Part shown: positions 6,577 to 15,252 of the stretch, piece after piece
Layout: each line of letters opens with the position of its first letter
Numbering within the stretch: the stretch's first letter is position 1
Origin: Ilyobacter polytropus DSM 2926
GTDB lineage: Bacteria; Fusobacteriota; Fusobacteriia; Fusobacteriales; Fusobacteriaceae
Length of the DNA stretch: 64,000 nt
Assembly (NCBI RefSeq): GCF_000165505.1
Contig: NC_014633.1
Span: forward strand, 124,001 to 188,000
Reading direction: 5' to 3'
Made by a program: the position numbers and the translations under genes
Notes under the pieces: generated by a model
Database searches by the model: none
What the model saw: only the letters and a program-made list of their open reading frames with translations
What the model was told of the DNA's origin: nothing

Positions 6577-7596
6577 TTATTCCCTTTCCTTTAAACGTTT
6601 AAATTCATCTTTATAATCTTCAAGCCTTTCCGAAAGTTCCTTACTTTTTTCACCCAAAAATCTTTCAAATTCAGCTGGTGGCAAGACAGATATATATTCT
6701 TTTAGATTTTTATGAAGTGCATCTCTGAAAGCTAGATCTCTACTAGCCATTTTTAATCTAGCTTTTTCTCTTAGTGGTTTAAATAAGACCATATTTTCAA
6801 ATTGGTGAAATAATACATCCACTTCGTGACTTTTAAGCTTTCTTCCTAATTCAATACTTTTTTTGTTTAAAATATCAGCAAAACCATACTCGTAACTTGA
6901 AATTATATCTAATATCTCACTATACATAGTATCTCTTATATTTTCAGAACTATTTAACCTTAAAATTTGACGGTATTCTTTAGCTTTTTCATTGAAGATT
7001 GATACATATATTTTATCTGTGTATATAGCATATTTAAAATTTCCCATATCTACGCAATTTTTCAACGCATCTGTAAATTCTTTTCTGTAATTTTCTTGCT
7101 GAAAATAACTTATTATGAAATCTTCATCTCTTTGATTTATATACTTTGTGCTACCGCCTGTTTTCTGATTAATAACATCTATCACAATATCTAGTATCGC
7201 ACTTCTTAGTTCTGAAGCTTTTTCACTTTCAGTAAGAAGCATACCTATGTTTAAAAATGCTCTGAAATTAAAGATACCTAATACGGTAGTTTTGGTGCCG
7301 ACATCTATGTCGGTACCACTATGCTCTTTTACTAATTCTTTTAATGTTTTTAAGCGTTTCCCACGTAAAACAACATAACCATTTTTTCCTATTTCATCTG
7401 AATTTTTTTCAATATATCTTTCAACAGTTCTTTCGTCAATCTCATAAAATTCAGCTAATTGTTTTTTTGTAAACTTTATTTCATTTTCAAAAATAAACCC
7501 CTGCACCCCAATAGCCTTTTCAATTTCTTTTAAAGCAACTGGATTATTTAATATATTCTGTCTGTCTATTTCAGAAACAGTTAAATCTTTACCCAA
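6577..7596 (-). CDS. HTH DNA-binding protein paired with Doc (possible antitoxin)
   Basis: About 339 residues from TTG 7596, chosen because GAGGTG lies six bases upstream; a GTG at 7605 overlaps that site. Residues 40-75 (FTKKQLAEFYEIDERTVERYI) are a helix-turn-helix, followed by a region with FNFRAFLNIGMLLTESEKA and LRSAILDIVIDVINQKTGG that recalls RhuM/phage antirepressor-type DNA-binding proteins. The C-terminal 100 residues are helical and charged. Proteins of this kind are often found directly upstream of Fic/Doc genes, so I infer a regulatory or neutralising role, but this is not proven. It follows res by 20 bases and precedes doc by one base. Confidence 0.65.
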   Translation of the reverse strand: MGKDLTVSEIDRQNILNNPVALKEIEKAIGVQGFIFENEIKFTKKQLAEFYEIDERTVERYIEKNSDEIGKNGYVVLRGKRLKTLKELVKEHSGTDIDVGTKTTVLGIFNFRAFLNIGMLLTESEKASELRSAILDIVIDVINQKTGGSTKYINQRDEDFIISYFQQENYRKEFTDALKNCVDMGNFKYAIYTDKIYVSIFNEKAKEYRQILRLNSSENIRDTMYSEILDIISSYEYGFADILNKKSIELGRKLKSHEVDVLFHQFENMVLFKPLREKARLKMASRDLAFRDALHKNLKEYISVLPPAEFERFLGEKSKELSERLEDYKDEFKRLKERE

Positions 7597-7624
7597 AAGA
7601 ATCACCTCTAAATCCTATTTTATA

Positions 7625-10552
7625 CTATTGTGTAATATTTCTAATTATTTTGCTCATCTCGTCCCTTTTAAATTGTGGCTTAAACTTAATATTTAAATTT
7701 CCAGCAAAAAGCTTCTCAACACATTTGATTTTCATTTTTTCTTCAGTTGATAAACCTATCTCGTCTTTGCCTTTAGATTCGACTACAAGATTTAAAGTTT
7801 CTTTACCATCTTTATATCTCACCACATAAGCAAAGTCTGGAGAGTAGGTTCCTCCTGCAACTACTGGAATTTTAATACTATTTTTAGGTATTTTAGAAAA
7901 AACTACCACTTCTGAGATATGTTCTATAATATTTTCTTTTTCAATCTCAGAGTCAAAATAGAGTTCATTGAACAGGTAGTTGCTGTCAACTTTTTCTATG
8001 CTGTTATTAACTCCTACTTCTGATGAACAGATACTTTGTTTAGCTTTTCCGATTTCATCGGTTAAGGTAGTTGGGTGAATATTTGTACTGACCTCATCAT
8101 ATGATATGAACATATTTTTCAAAGAATTTTCAATTAGGTAATCTCTATAATATTTTTGAATTTCCCTAATTGTAGTTCTGTTTAGGTAGTTGTTCAAATT
8201 GAAATTATTTTTTGATATTCCATCTTTAATTTTAATTGAACTATTCTCTTTGAGATATAAGAACATATTATGAATCATGACGAGTGGAACCTTCATTATT
8301 TTTTCCAGCTCTAATAAAAACTCTTTATAGGTTAAGTGAGACATGTTTTGAATTTTATATGACACACTTTTTTCCTCGATAAAATCTATTTTATCTCCTT
8401 TTTCCATCTTATGTACTTTCAACTTGAAACCGCTGTTTTCAAAAAGGCCATTCCCCCAAAATTCTAAAATCATATTGTTCAACAACTCTTGCTGTTCTTG
8501 GTTGCTCTTAAAGTCATATTTTATAAGTACCTTTTTATTTAGCTCTTCCCACAGTTTTTTAAATTCTAAGTATTTTTCCTGCCTCAAAGTTACTTTTTTA
8601 TCTCCATCTTTACTGCTTCTAACTTTATTTTTCTTAAGCTGTTCAAAAACTAAAGGATAGATCTCTTTTATTCTCTCAAATCCCTGATCTAAGAAATTTT
8701 GTTTTCTGTCAATTATCTTCAAGGTTTTAAGTTCATCAAAAACATCATCATCTTCTTTATTGTATGTTTTGGATATCTCTTTAAGAAGTTCATCAGTCAA
8801 AACCTTTGGTTGCTCGTCAAAAAGAGACCCGCTGTTTATCTCTTTTTGAAGATTTTCTACAAAATCTTTCTCTTCAAAATCTACAAAGTAATGGAGATAA
8901 TGTTCTTTATCGGTAACCCTATTCATATACTCATTTACCGGGATTCTTAATCCTCTTCCTACTTCTTGGAGTTTATTTGTCTCACTTCCGCTTCCACGTA
9001 GTTTACATATAACAAAGATATTGGGATTGTCCCAGCCTTCTCTTAAGGTCCATTTAGAAAATATAAACCTCCTTGGGTTATCCAAATCTAATAGGGATTC
9101 CTTATCATGGAGTATCTCGTTGACCTCTTTCTCTATTTTTTCATCACTACCACTGTTATCTTTAGAAAAGTATCCTCCATGACAGTTTCTTATATCTTTT
9201 AAGCTATCTTCTAGATATTTTTTATATTCAAGATTATTTGTTCTTTCTATTCTTGATTTTATAACCCTTTCCAGTTCCTGTTCAAAAAATATTCTTATAT
9301 GTTCCTTACTGCTGTCTTCCTGATTTCTATAGGATTCGATGGAGTCAATAAAGAAAAGAGACATTGTTTTTATCCTAGGAGAATTTACCTTAGTCATATT
9401 TTCTTCTTCTATATCAAAGTGTTTCTCTATAGCCTCTCTTATCATCTTTTCCTGTAATATTTCGCTGTAAGAATAAGGGTTAAGTTTATCTTTTTTCTTC
9501 ATCTCTATCCCGTTAGACAAAAGAGCTCTAGTTTTATTAATAGCTTCAATAGTGAGACCCTTCATTTCAGAATGGACAACTGAAAAGTCATCTTTTTTAC
9601 TAAGAGTAAAAGTCTGCTTTTTACCCAGTTCATTAATATAAATAAACTTGGCTTCTTTTCCGTCGTTATCATTTAAAACTATAGATTCATTTTTTCCGTC
9701 TTTGTTTTCCTCGATATTTACAACTATTCCCTTAACAAGATCGTTGTTAAAGGCTTTTATAGCATCGAGAGAGTAAACCAGATCATAATATTTTTTATCA
9801 AAGGTCGCTCCGTACCTAATAAGAAACTGTGGATTAAAATTCATTAGATTTTTCCATGTTTTTTTATCACTTTTAAATTTATGAGGTTCATCTATTATGA
9901 TCACAGGCTTAGTTGATGATATACCGTCCAAGCAGCAGGAAAATCTGTCAAATAATGTAACATCATATTTCTCTTCTTGAATTGTAGGGCTATTTATCAT
10001 CCCCTGGTTAATTACCAGTACATAAATACTGTTTTTATCCATCTTTGAACCTTCTATGTACTCCTTTACCTTTGGAGGGAAAGGTCTTTTAGCCGTGGTC
10101 TTTTTATTGCCACTATCTACAACTAGACAGTTGATATCTTTTTTATAAATACTGTTAAAGTGAAGTCTGCAAGCATCACTCTTTAAAAAATTAACTGTCC
10201 CGGCTTTTATTGATAGGGTGGGGACAACAACAATAAACTTGTTTAATCCATATTCTCTGTTCAGTTCAAAAATAGTTTTAGTATAGGTATAGGTTTTCCC
10301 AGTTCCTGTTTCCATATGAATATCCAAGATCAGAGGATCTCCCTCCTTATACTCTTTTTTGAGAGTGCTAAGCTTCTTTTCTCCTCTTATCCTCTCAATA
10401 TTTGAATCTATGACATCTCTGTCCTTTGCCAAATTATAGTTACTATGCGGAGTAGTCTCATATATCCCTGCATCTCTAAAGACATCCACGATAGATTCTA
10501 TGGCATCATTTTGATGTTTCAGATTATTTTCAAAATTAAGGTGTTTACTCAT
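7625..10552 (-). CDS. res: Type III restriction enzyme, Res subunit
   Basis: A 975-residue protein with superfamily 2 helicase motifs: Walker A METGTGKTYTYT at about residues 79-90, DEAD-type box IIIDEPHKF near residue 223, and later motifs around FIFSKWTLREGWDNPNIFVI and LQEVGRGLRIP (motif VI) near residues 510-560. A C-terminal PD-(D/E)xK nuclease is visible as SPDFAYVV followed by LVVESKGKDE near residues 905-935. This is the full type III Res architecture and length. With Mod it would cleave unmodified DNA between two head-to-head sites using ATP. The ATG overlaps the mod stop (ATTA-type junction at 10552), so the two are co-translated. Confidence 0.93.
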   Translation of the reverse strand: MSKHLNFENNLKHQNDAIESIVDVFRDAGIYETTPHSNYNLAKDRDVIDSNIERIRGEKKLSTLKKEYKEGDPLILDIHMETGTGKTYTYTKTIFELNREYGLNKFIVVVPTLSIKAGTVNFLKSDACRLHFNSIYKKDINCLVVDSGNKKTTAKRPFPPKVKEYIEGSKMDKNSIYVLVINQGMINSPTIQEEKYDVTLFDRFSCCLDGISSTKPVIIIDEPHKFKSDKKTWKNLMNFNPQFLIRYGATFDKKYYDLVYSLDAIKAFNNDLVKGIVVNIEENKDGKNESIVLNDNDGKEAKFIYINELGKKQTFTLSKKDDFSVVHSEMKGLTIEAINKTRALLSNGIEMKKKDKLNPYSYSEILQEKMIREAIEKHFDIEEENMTKVNSPRIKTMSLFFIDSIESYRNQEDSSKEHIRIFFEQELERVIKSRIERTNNLEYKKYLEDSLKDIRNCHGGYFSKDNSGSDEKIEKEVNEILHDKESLLDLDNPRRFIFSKWTLREGWDNPNIFVICKLRGSGSETNKLQEVGRGLRIPVNEYMNRVTDKEHYLHYFVDFEEKDFVENLQKEINSGSLFDEQPKVLTDELLKEISKTYNKEDDDVFDELKTLKIIDRKQNFLDQGFERIKEIYPLVFEQLKKNKVRSSKDGDKKVTLRQEKYLEFKKLWEELNKKVLIKYDFKSNQEQQELLNNMILEFWGNGLFENSGFKLKVHKMEKGDKIDFIEEKSVSYKIQNMSHLTYKEFLLELEKIMKVPLVMIHNMFLYLKENSSIKIKDGISKNNFNLNNYLNRTTIREIQKYYRDYLIENSLKNMFISYDEVSTNIHPTTLTDEIGKAKQSICSSEVGVNNSIEKVDSNYLFNELYFDSEIEKENIIEHISEVVVFSKIPKNSIKIPVVAGGTYSPDFAYVVRYKDGKETLNLVVESKGKDEIGLSTEEKMKIKCVEKLFAGNLNIKFKPQFKRDEMSKIIRNITQ

Positions 10553-12549
10553 TAATACCTCACCTCAACTTCAATATTGGCTCCCTTTTTGTTGTTGTAG
10601 TTCTTAATATTTTCTTCTAGTTCAACTCTATATTTTCCTATTGTATTAGTAAACCCATAGATCACTATTTTATTTATCTCAAATTCAGGATCGTTGTCTA
10701 TCTTTTCAATTATTTTACTCTGAACCTTACTAGAACTTATAGAGTCAATTAGATATAAAATCTCACCAACTCTATACCCCTCATAGATATATGTTCCCGA
10801 ACCATCTCCACCCACAACAGTTTTTTCCCAGGAAAGTTTGACTGTCTCAATTTCTGTATTCAGGAAGTTTCCATCCTGTAATTTATACGTGTGAACAAGA
10901 TCTAACCTGTCATTATTTGTTAAGGAAATATGTTCAGGTAATGTTATTTCATCTGTAAATTCAATCATTTCATCCAACTCTTTTATCTTATTATCTATTC
11001 CAAAGATCTTGAAACCAAGCTTTTTCTCCAGTTCTATCCTATCAAAATCTTCTTGATTTTTAGTCTCTTCCTCATCCAACATCTGCTTATTGGCTCTCTT
11101 GATTCTTTCGATACCTATTGAAGTGATGTTTTTAGGAAGTTTTTCTTTTTCACAAAACTTATATGCCTCGCTTTTTTGAGAAAGTTCCTCCTCAAGCTGG
11201 ACCATTATCCATTTTCTGTTCCCGCCGTCTTCCAAATTAAGCTTATTTACTGCGTGGGATGTAGTGGCAGAACCTGAGAAAAAATCAAGAATAATATCCT
11301 CATCTTTAATTCCTTGACTTAGGCAGTAGCTTATAAAATCTACAGCTTTTGGTGAAGAGAAAACTTTAGTTCCGAATAATTCCCTTACACTTTTTGTTCC
11401 AGCATCACTAGAAAAAGATTTGTCTAGCCAAAACGATTTAGCCTTTACTATTCTCTGCTCTCCATTTTGAATCAAATAATCTTTTTGATAGATATCAAAT
11501 TCATTCCTTTTATTTATATATTTCGCTTCTAATTCGTCGATTCTTTCCACTGCCGTAGCTTTTCCCCATCTCCAACAACCATCAGATCCATCTGATAGTT
11601 TAGGGTAAATTTTTATAGACCCTTCATTTTCATCTAAATAAATTTTTTTAGTCTCTTGATTATAGTAAATAGGATAGAACATTTTAGGTCTATCTTCTCT
11701 CTTTGAATTACTTCCTCTTTTTCTCAAACCTTGTAATCTATACTTTCCATTACAATCTTCTAAATCATATTCTTTAATGTAATCTTCTGGCATAGGGATT
11801 CCATAAGTAGAGTAAGATGTTGATTTTCTGTATATTAGAAGATTTTCATGAGCAGTTGCAATATATTCATCATCACTTCTTCCCTTTAAATTATTTACAA
11901 CAGCAATATTAGCAATAAAATTTTCCTCGCCAAATATCTCGTCACACATAAGTTTCAGTTGTGCCAATTCGTTATCATCTATGGATATAAAAATAACTCC
12001 ATCCTCTGTGAGAAGTTTTCTAGCCAAATACAATCTAGGAAACATAAATGTAAGCCATGCTGAATGTGAAGAGGAGTTCCCTTCCCACTTCAGTATTCTT
12101 TCCTTTTCCTCTTCATCTATGATGTTAGATCTTACAAGTTTATTAAGTTCCTTTGCGCTAAAATCCCTATTATCATTATAAACAAACTCCCCACTCTTTG
12201 TGTTGTAAGGCGGGTCTATGTAGATCATTTTTATCTTTTCTCTGTAGCCGCTATCAAGGTGTTTCAATACCTCTAAGTTGTCCCCTTTTATATAAAGGTT
12301 TTCACTGTCTCTGTTTTCCTCTTTACTGTTATGCTCCACATCCTCCCTGAGCATCTTTCTGGCTTCCCCTTGAGCCAATGCTCTGGCATATGATTTACCC
12401 AGCCAGTTAAGCCCGTAAGAGTCTTTAAAGACTTTTGTTTCAGGGCTTATAATCCACTGGAATTTTTCTAAATTAAAATTTCCATCTCTGTCGAAACACT
12501 CTGGAAATTCTTTTTTTAATATATCTATTTTCAATTTATTATTTTCCAC
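10552..12549 (-). CDS. mod: Type III DNA methyltransferase, Mod subunit
   Basis: A 665-residue protein from GTG 12549, chosen because AAAGGAG lies about six bases upstream; the longer frame to 12765 only shadows the repressor gene. Catalytic motif IV is DPPY (MIYIDPPYNTKSGEFVYND at about residue 165) and the AdoMet-binding motif I is FFSGSATTSHAVN near residue 440. That order, IV before I, marks the beta class N6-adenine methyltransferases of type III systems. The middle segment is the target-recognition region, the part that varies among homologues. Mod alone methylates; Mod with Res restricts. It starts 100 bases after the repressor stop in the same direction, so it is likely co-expressed with lysogeny. 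Confidence 0.93.
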   Translation of the reverse strand: MENNKLKIDILKKEFPECFDRDGNFNLEKFQWIISPETKVFKDSYGLNWLGKSYARALAQGEARKMLREDVEHNSKEENRDSENLYIKGDNLEVLKHLDSGYREKIKMIYIDPPYNTKSGEFVYNDNRDFSAKELNKLVRSNIIDEEEKERILKWEGNSSSHSAWLTFMFPRLYLARKLLTEDGVIFISIDDNELAQLKLMCDEIFGEENFIANIAVVNNLKGRSDDEYIATAHENLLIYRKSTSYSTYGIPMPEDYIKEYDLEDCNGKYRLQGLRKRGSNSKREDRPKMFYPIYYNQETKKIYLDENEGSIKIYPKLSDGSDGCWRWGKATAVERIDELEAKYINKRNEFDIYQKDYLIQNGEQRIVKAKSFWLDKSFSSDAGTKSVRELFGTKVFSSPKAVDFISYCLSQGIKDEDIILDFFSGSATTSHAVNKLNLEDGGNRKWIMVQLEEELSQKSEAYKFCEKEKLPKNITSIGIERIKRANKQMLDEEETKNQEDFDRIELEKKLGFKIFGIDNKIKELDEMIEFTDEITLPEHISLTNNDRLDLVHTYKLQDGNFLNTEIETVKLSWEKTVVGGDGSGTYIYEGYRVGEILYLIDSISSSKVQSKIIEKIDNDPEFEINKIVIYGFTNTIGKYRVELEENIKNYNNKKGANIEVEVRY

Positions 12550-12649
12550 TTTCTGCTCCTTTAGTCGATCTGTTATAATTCCATTTCCATTATAGCCTAT
12601 GCCCTCTCCCCTCTGCTCAAAGTAAGTCTTAACAACCCTTCTGTGCCTT

Positions 12650-13360
12650 CTACGCTTTCTCCATAATCCAAATAACCTTCCCACAGACCTTGAACTCATC
12701 ATTCTTACGAATCTCCCTTGGAGGGTAGTTCTGATTATCTGAATAAAGATAACACTTGCCGTCAAAGCACCTGTACCGTTTCACTAAGGCCTCTCCTTCA
12801 TGGATAAAGATGCCTATGTCGTTGTTGGCAACCTCGATTTCTCTTTTGACCATTACGGCATATCCGTCTTTTATAGTCGGTTCCATAGAATCTCCCCAGA
12901 CATTTATTATGACGCATCCCTCCGCCACGGATTTGGGTAGCAATAAAACATCTACTGGCTCTGGACTTGGCTCTAATCCAGAGCCAGCTGATACTGAGTT
13001 ATACACAGGAACTTGAATCATTTCTGTTGATCCTGATTTTAATTTGGAAATGGAGATGTTGGATTGGTTTTTTATATTCTTACTGTCTTCAAGTTTTCTT
13101 TCTAAGTCTTCTATTTTTTCTATTATAGGTCTTGGGGTTCTATCTCTTGAAATTAAATACCTAACTTTCTCAGATTCTTTATTATCTGAAATAAAAGCAG
13201 ATATAAATTTTTCTATAAAATCATCTTTTGGAATCCTTTCTCCAGTTTTGTAGTGACCTATTGCAGACACTGAGGCTCCCGTTGCTTGAGAAATATATTC
13301 TAATTTATAGCCTTTATCTGCCATAAAATTGCTTAAATATTTAGAAAATTCAGTTTTCAT
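12650..13360 (-). CDS. CI/LexA-type prophage repressor (S24 peptidase)
   Basis: A 236-residue protein. Residues 1-60 hold an HTH (YISQATGASVSAIGHYKTG), then a linker with a short coiled coil, then an S24 autoprotease/dimerisation domain. The cleavage site is probably the A-G in SVSAGSGLEP at about residues 122-131; the catalytic serine is in WGDSMEPTI near residue 155 and the lysine in GEALVKRYR near residue 195. RecA-stimulated self-cleavage would induce the prophage after DNA damage. The upstream region carries two palindromic operators, one inside the opposing early promoter. Two further copies occur at the XRE gene, so all four likely bind this protein. Confidence 0.9.
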   Translation of the reverse strand: MKTEFSKYLSNFMADKGYKLEYISQATGASVSAIGHYKTGERIPKDDFIEKFISAFISDNKESEKVRYLISRDRTPRPIIEKIEDLERKLEDSKNIKNQSNISISKLKSGSTEMIQVPVYNSVSAGSGLEPSPEPVDVLLLPKSVAEGCVIINVWGDSMEPTIKDGYAVMVKREIEVANNDIGIFIHEGEALVKRYRCFDGKCYLYSDNQNYPPREIRKNDEFKVCGKVIWIMEKA

Positions 13361-13435
13361 TCATTAACCACTCCATTCTTTTCTTTTACTTTACCTTAAA
13401 CAATCTATATTTTATACAAAAATGTAAAATATTGT

Positions 13436-13525
13436 TTGACATTTTTTCTACAAAACAGTAGAATTAGTTATGGGATGAATTGAAGGCAAGTTTTTTTTAA
13501 ATTTTAGCTCTACAAATAAGTAGAA
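13436..13525 (+). promoter_or_regulatory. Early rightward promoter with two repressor operators
   Basis: TTGACA (13436-13441) and TAGAAT (13459-13464) are separated by 17 bases. The palindrome TTCTAC-AAAACA-GTAGAA (13446-13463) occupies the spacer and -10. A second copy, CTCTAC-AAATAA-GTAGAA (13508-13525), lies about 40 bases past the expected start. The region (13361-13557) separates the leftward repressor operon from the rightward early operon. Confidence 0.8.
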
Positions 13526-13557
13526 AAGTTAAGGTTTTTTTTATTAAGGGGGAGCTT

Positions 13558-13755
13558 ATGAATGAAAAATTAACAAAAGTACAGATCGCTCGTGAACTCA
13601 TAAGACCATTTAAACTTACATTTATGGATATTAGAAAACATGATCTTGAGGCTCATGAAATACAATTGATAGTTAAAAATAATAAACAATATTCGGAAGT
13701 GTTTATCAGGCTACTTTTACAAGAGGTTCATAGCGGAGAGGTGAAAGGAAGATGA
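13558..13755 (+). CDS. Small early phage protein
   Basis: A 65-residue protein (MNEKLTKVQIARELIRPFKL ...) preceded by AAGGGGGAGC. The sequence is helical and slightly basic, with VQIARELIRPF resembling part of an HTH but too short to call. It is the first gene of the rightward early operon under direct repressor control, a position often taken by antirepressors or small host-takeover proteins. No family recognised. Confidence 0.6.
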   Translation: MNEKLTKVQIARELIRPFKLTFMDIRKHDLEAHEIQLIVKNNKQYSEVFIRLLLQEVHSGEVKGR

Positions 13756-13874
13756 GAAAAGGGATAAGTGGTAAGTCAGAGGTATTGGATAAGTTGGTAG
13801 CCAAGTATGGTGATATTACTGTGGTTGAAGCTATCAAGAAAGAAGAAATAGAAGAGACACTGAGGAGGCGATAA
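13752..13874 (+). CDS. 40-residue early phage protein
   Basis: An ATG at 13752 overlaps the previous stop (ATGA) and opens a 40-codon frame (MRKGISGKSEVLDKLVAKYG ... ETLRRR). AAAGGAAG lies at good spacing. Charged and helical; the segment SEVLDKLVAKYGDITVVEAI is similar to helical parts of small phage regulators. Function unknown. Confidence 0.55.
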   Translation: MRKGISGKSEVLDKLVAKYGDITVVEAIKKEEIEETLRRR

Positions 13875-13876
13875 AA

Positions 13877-14050
13877 GTGGCTATATGTAATCTTTGTGGG
13901 AACTGGATGGATAAGGTTGGAAACTGGGGAGACGGATGGACAGAGCCCTATGAAGAACTTTGGAGGTGTGAATGTGGCCAAGAGTTGGATATTAACCAAG
14001 CTTATGGAGATAGCTGGTCTATTGAAGCAGCAGAAGAAGAGGAAGATTAA
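13877..14050 (+). CDS. Small zinc-ribbon-like phage protein
   Basis: A GTG at 13877 with GAGGAGG eight bases upstream opens a 57-codon frame. Two cysteine pairs, CNLC at residues 4-7 and CEC at residues 31-33, separated by a tryptophan- and glycine-rich loop, suggest a zinc ribbon; the C-terminus is strongly acidic. Likely a small nucleic-acid or protein adaptor in the recombination operon. Function unknown. Confidence 0.6.
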   Translation: MAICNLCGNWMDKVGNWGDGWTEPYEELWRCECGQELDINQAYGDSWSIEAAEEEED

Positions 14051-14062
14051 ATATTATGGAAA

Positions 14063-14118
14063 TTTTTAGTTTTTTTAGGTCCCTCTACGGGTTAGAGGGT
14101 ACTTATCAAAAACTAAAA
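14063..14118 (+). promoter_or_regulatory. Large hairpin upstream of the exonuclease gene
   Basis: CCCTCTA (14081-14087) pairs perfectly with TAGAGGG (14093-14099) around a 5-base loop. An outer stem pairs TTTTTAGTTTTT (from 14063) with AAAAACTAAAAA (to about 14120) across an internal loop. It ends next to the ribosome site of the exonuclease gene (GGGAGG at 14121), so it may attenuate transcription or gate translation. Confidence 0.5.
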
Positions 14119-14133
14119 AAGGGAGGTCACCTA

Positions 14134-15240
14134 ATGACTGTTAAAGAGTTACAAAATGCCCTCAGGGGTAAGGTTAAAGGACTTTGGAAAATGAATAAAC
14201 CTGAACTGCTGAAAGCTTATAAGGAGCTTGAAAAGAGCCCTGAGGCAATAGTAGAAAAAGCACTTGAAGAGAAACAAATATTAAGGCCTGGAAATAGAGA
14301 AGAATGGCTTGAAATTAGAGAAGGTGGACTAGGTGGAAGTGATATTGCTGCAGTAATCGGACTTAATGAATATTCGTCAAAAATAGATGTATTTATTTCA
14401 AAGACAGCTAGAAATAATGCAGTATTGAAACAGCAATATGAGGAGAAACAAAAGAAAATTAGAGAATCTGAAGCTGTCCAGATGGGGCATGTCCTAGAAC
14501 CTGTGATAGCTGATATTTTTAAGAAAAAAAACAAAGGATATACCGTTGTAGATCTGCCAGTAACAGTAAAAGCAAACCCATGGGAAATAGCCAATGTAGA
14601 CAGATATCTAATAAATGAAAAAGGAGAGGTGGGAATACTAGAAGTTAAAACAACTACTCTCTATAACAAAGATAAGTGGGAAGGTGACAGCTGTCCTCGT
14701 AATTATCTCTGCCAGGTCCTTTGGTACCTTGGGATAACAGGCCTGAAATATGCTTATATCTGTTGTCTAATAGGTGGACAACATTACAGACAATTTAAAA
14801 TAGAAAGATGTGAGGAAACAATTAATTATCTTAGAACAGAAGGGAGGATCTTTTGGGAGGACCACGTTATCCATAATATAGTCCCGGAGCCAGATGGGAG
14901 CTCCTCCTATACAGAGCACCTTCAATTTTTAGCAGATTATGCTGAAGATAAGGGAGAAAAAATCGAAGTTGAAGCAGCTGCAGATAAAGTTGAAACCTAC
15001 GAGGAACTTATTGAACAAAGAAAAGAACTCGATAAAAAAATTGAGAAAATTAAACAGGAAGTGTTTAAAGAAGCAATAGAGCGGGGATCTAAACGAGGAC
15101 TTTGGGGGAGACGTAAGTTTAGTATTCAAGGAGGTCCTTACAAAGGATTTGACAGTAAAAAGTTCAAATTTGAAAATCCAGATTTATATGAGCAATATCT
15201 TGTAGAAAAAACGAAAAGACAATATATAAAATTATCTTAG
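14134..15240 (+). CDS. YqaJ/lambda-Exo family phage exonuclease
   Basis: About 368 residues from ATG 14134, which follows GGGAGG; the longer frame back to 14056 runs through the hairpin. An N-terminal helical region (residues 1-60) precedes the nuclease core: REEWLEIREGGLGGSDIAAVIG (residues about 68-90), QMGHVLEPVIADIF, then NVDRYL with the metal aspartate and EVKTTT with the E-x-K pair near residue 175, and YLCQVLWY. These are the catalytic residues of the lambda exonuclease (YqaJ) fold, which degrades the 5' strand of duplex ends to leave 3' overhangs. It is followed after 12 bases by recT, its usual annealase partner. The C-terminal coiled coil (residues 290-330) may mediate oligomerisation. 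Confidence 0.9.
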   Translation: MTVKELQNALRGKVKGLWKMNKPELLKAYKELEKSPEAIVEKALEEKQILRPGNREEWLEIREGGLGGSDIAAVIGLNEYSSKIDVFISKTARNNAVLKQQYEEKQKKIRESEAVQMGHVLEPVIADIFKKKNKGYTVVDLPVTVKANPWEIANVDRYLINEKGEVGILEVKTTTLYNKDKWEGDSCPRNYLCQVLWYLGITGLKYAYICCLIGGQHYRQFKIERCEETINYLRTEGRIFWEDHVIHNIVPEPDGSSSYTEHLQFLADYAEDKGEKIEVEAAADKVETYEELIEQRKELDKKIEKIKQEVFKEAIERGSKRGLWGRRKFSIQGGPYKGFDSKKFKFENPDLYEQYLVEKTKRQYIKLS

Positions 15241-15252
15241 GAGGAATCATAA

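Noticed and set aside
12550-12765. N-terminal extension of the Mod protein
   Set aside because: The stretch 12650-12765 is out-of-frame repressor coding sequence and a GTG with a good ribosome site lies at 12549.
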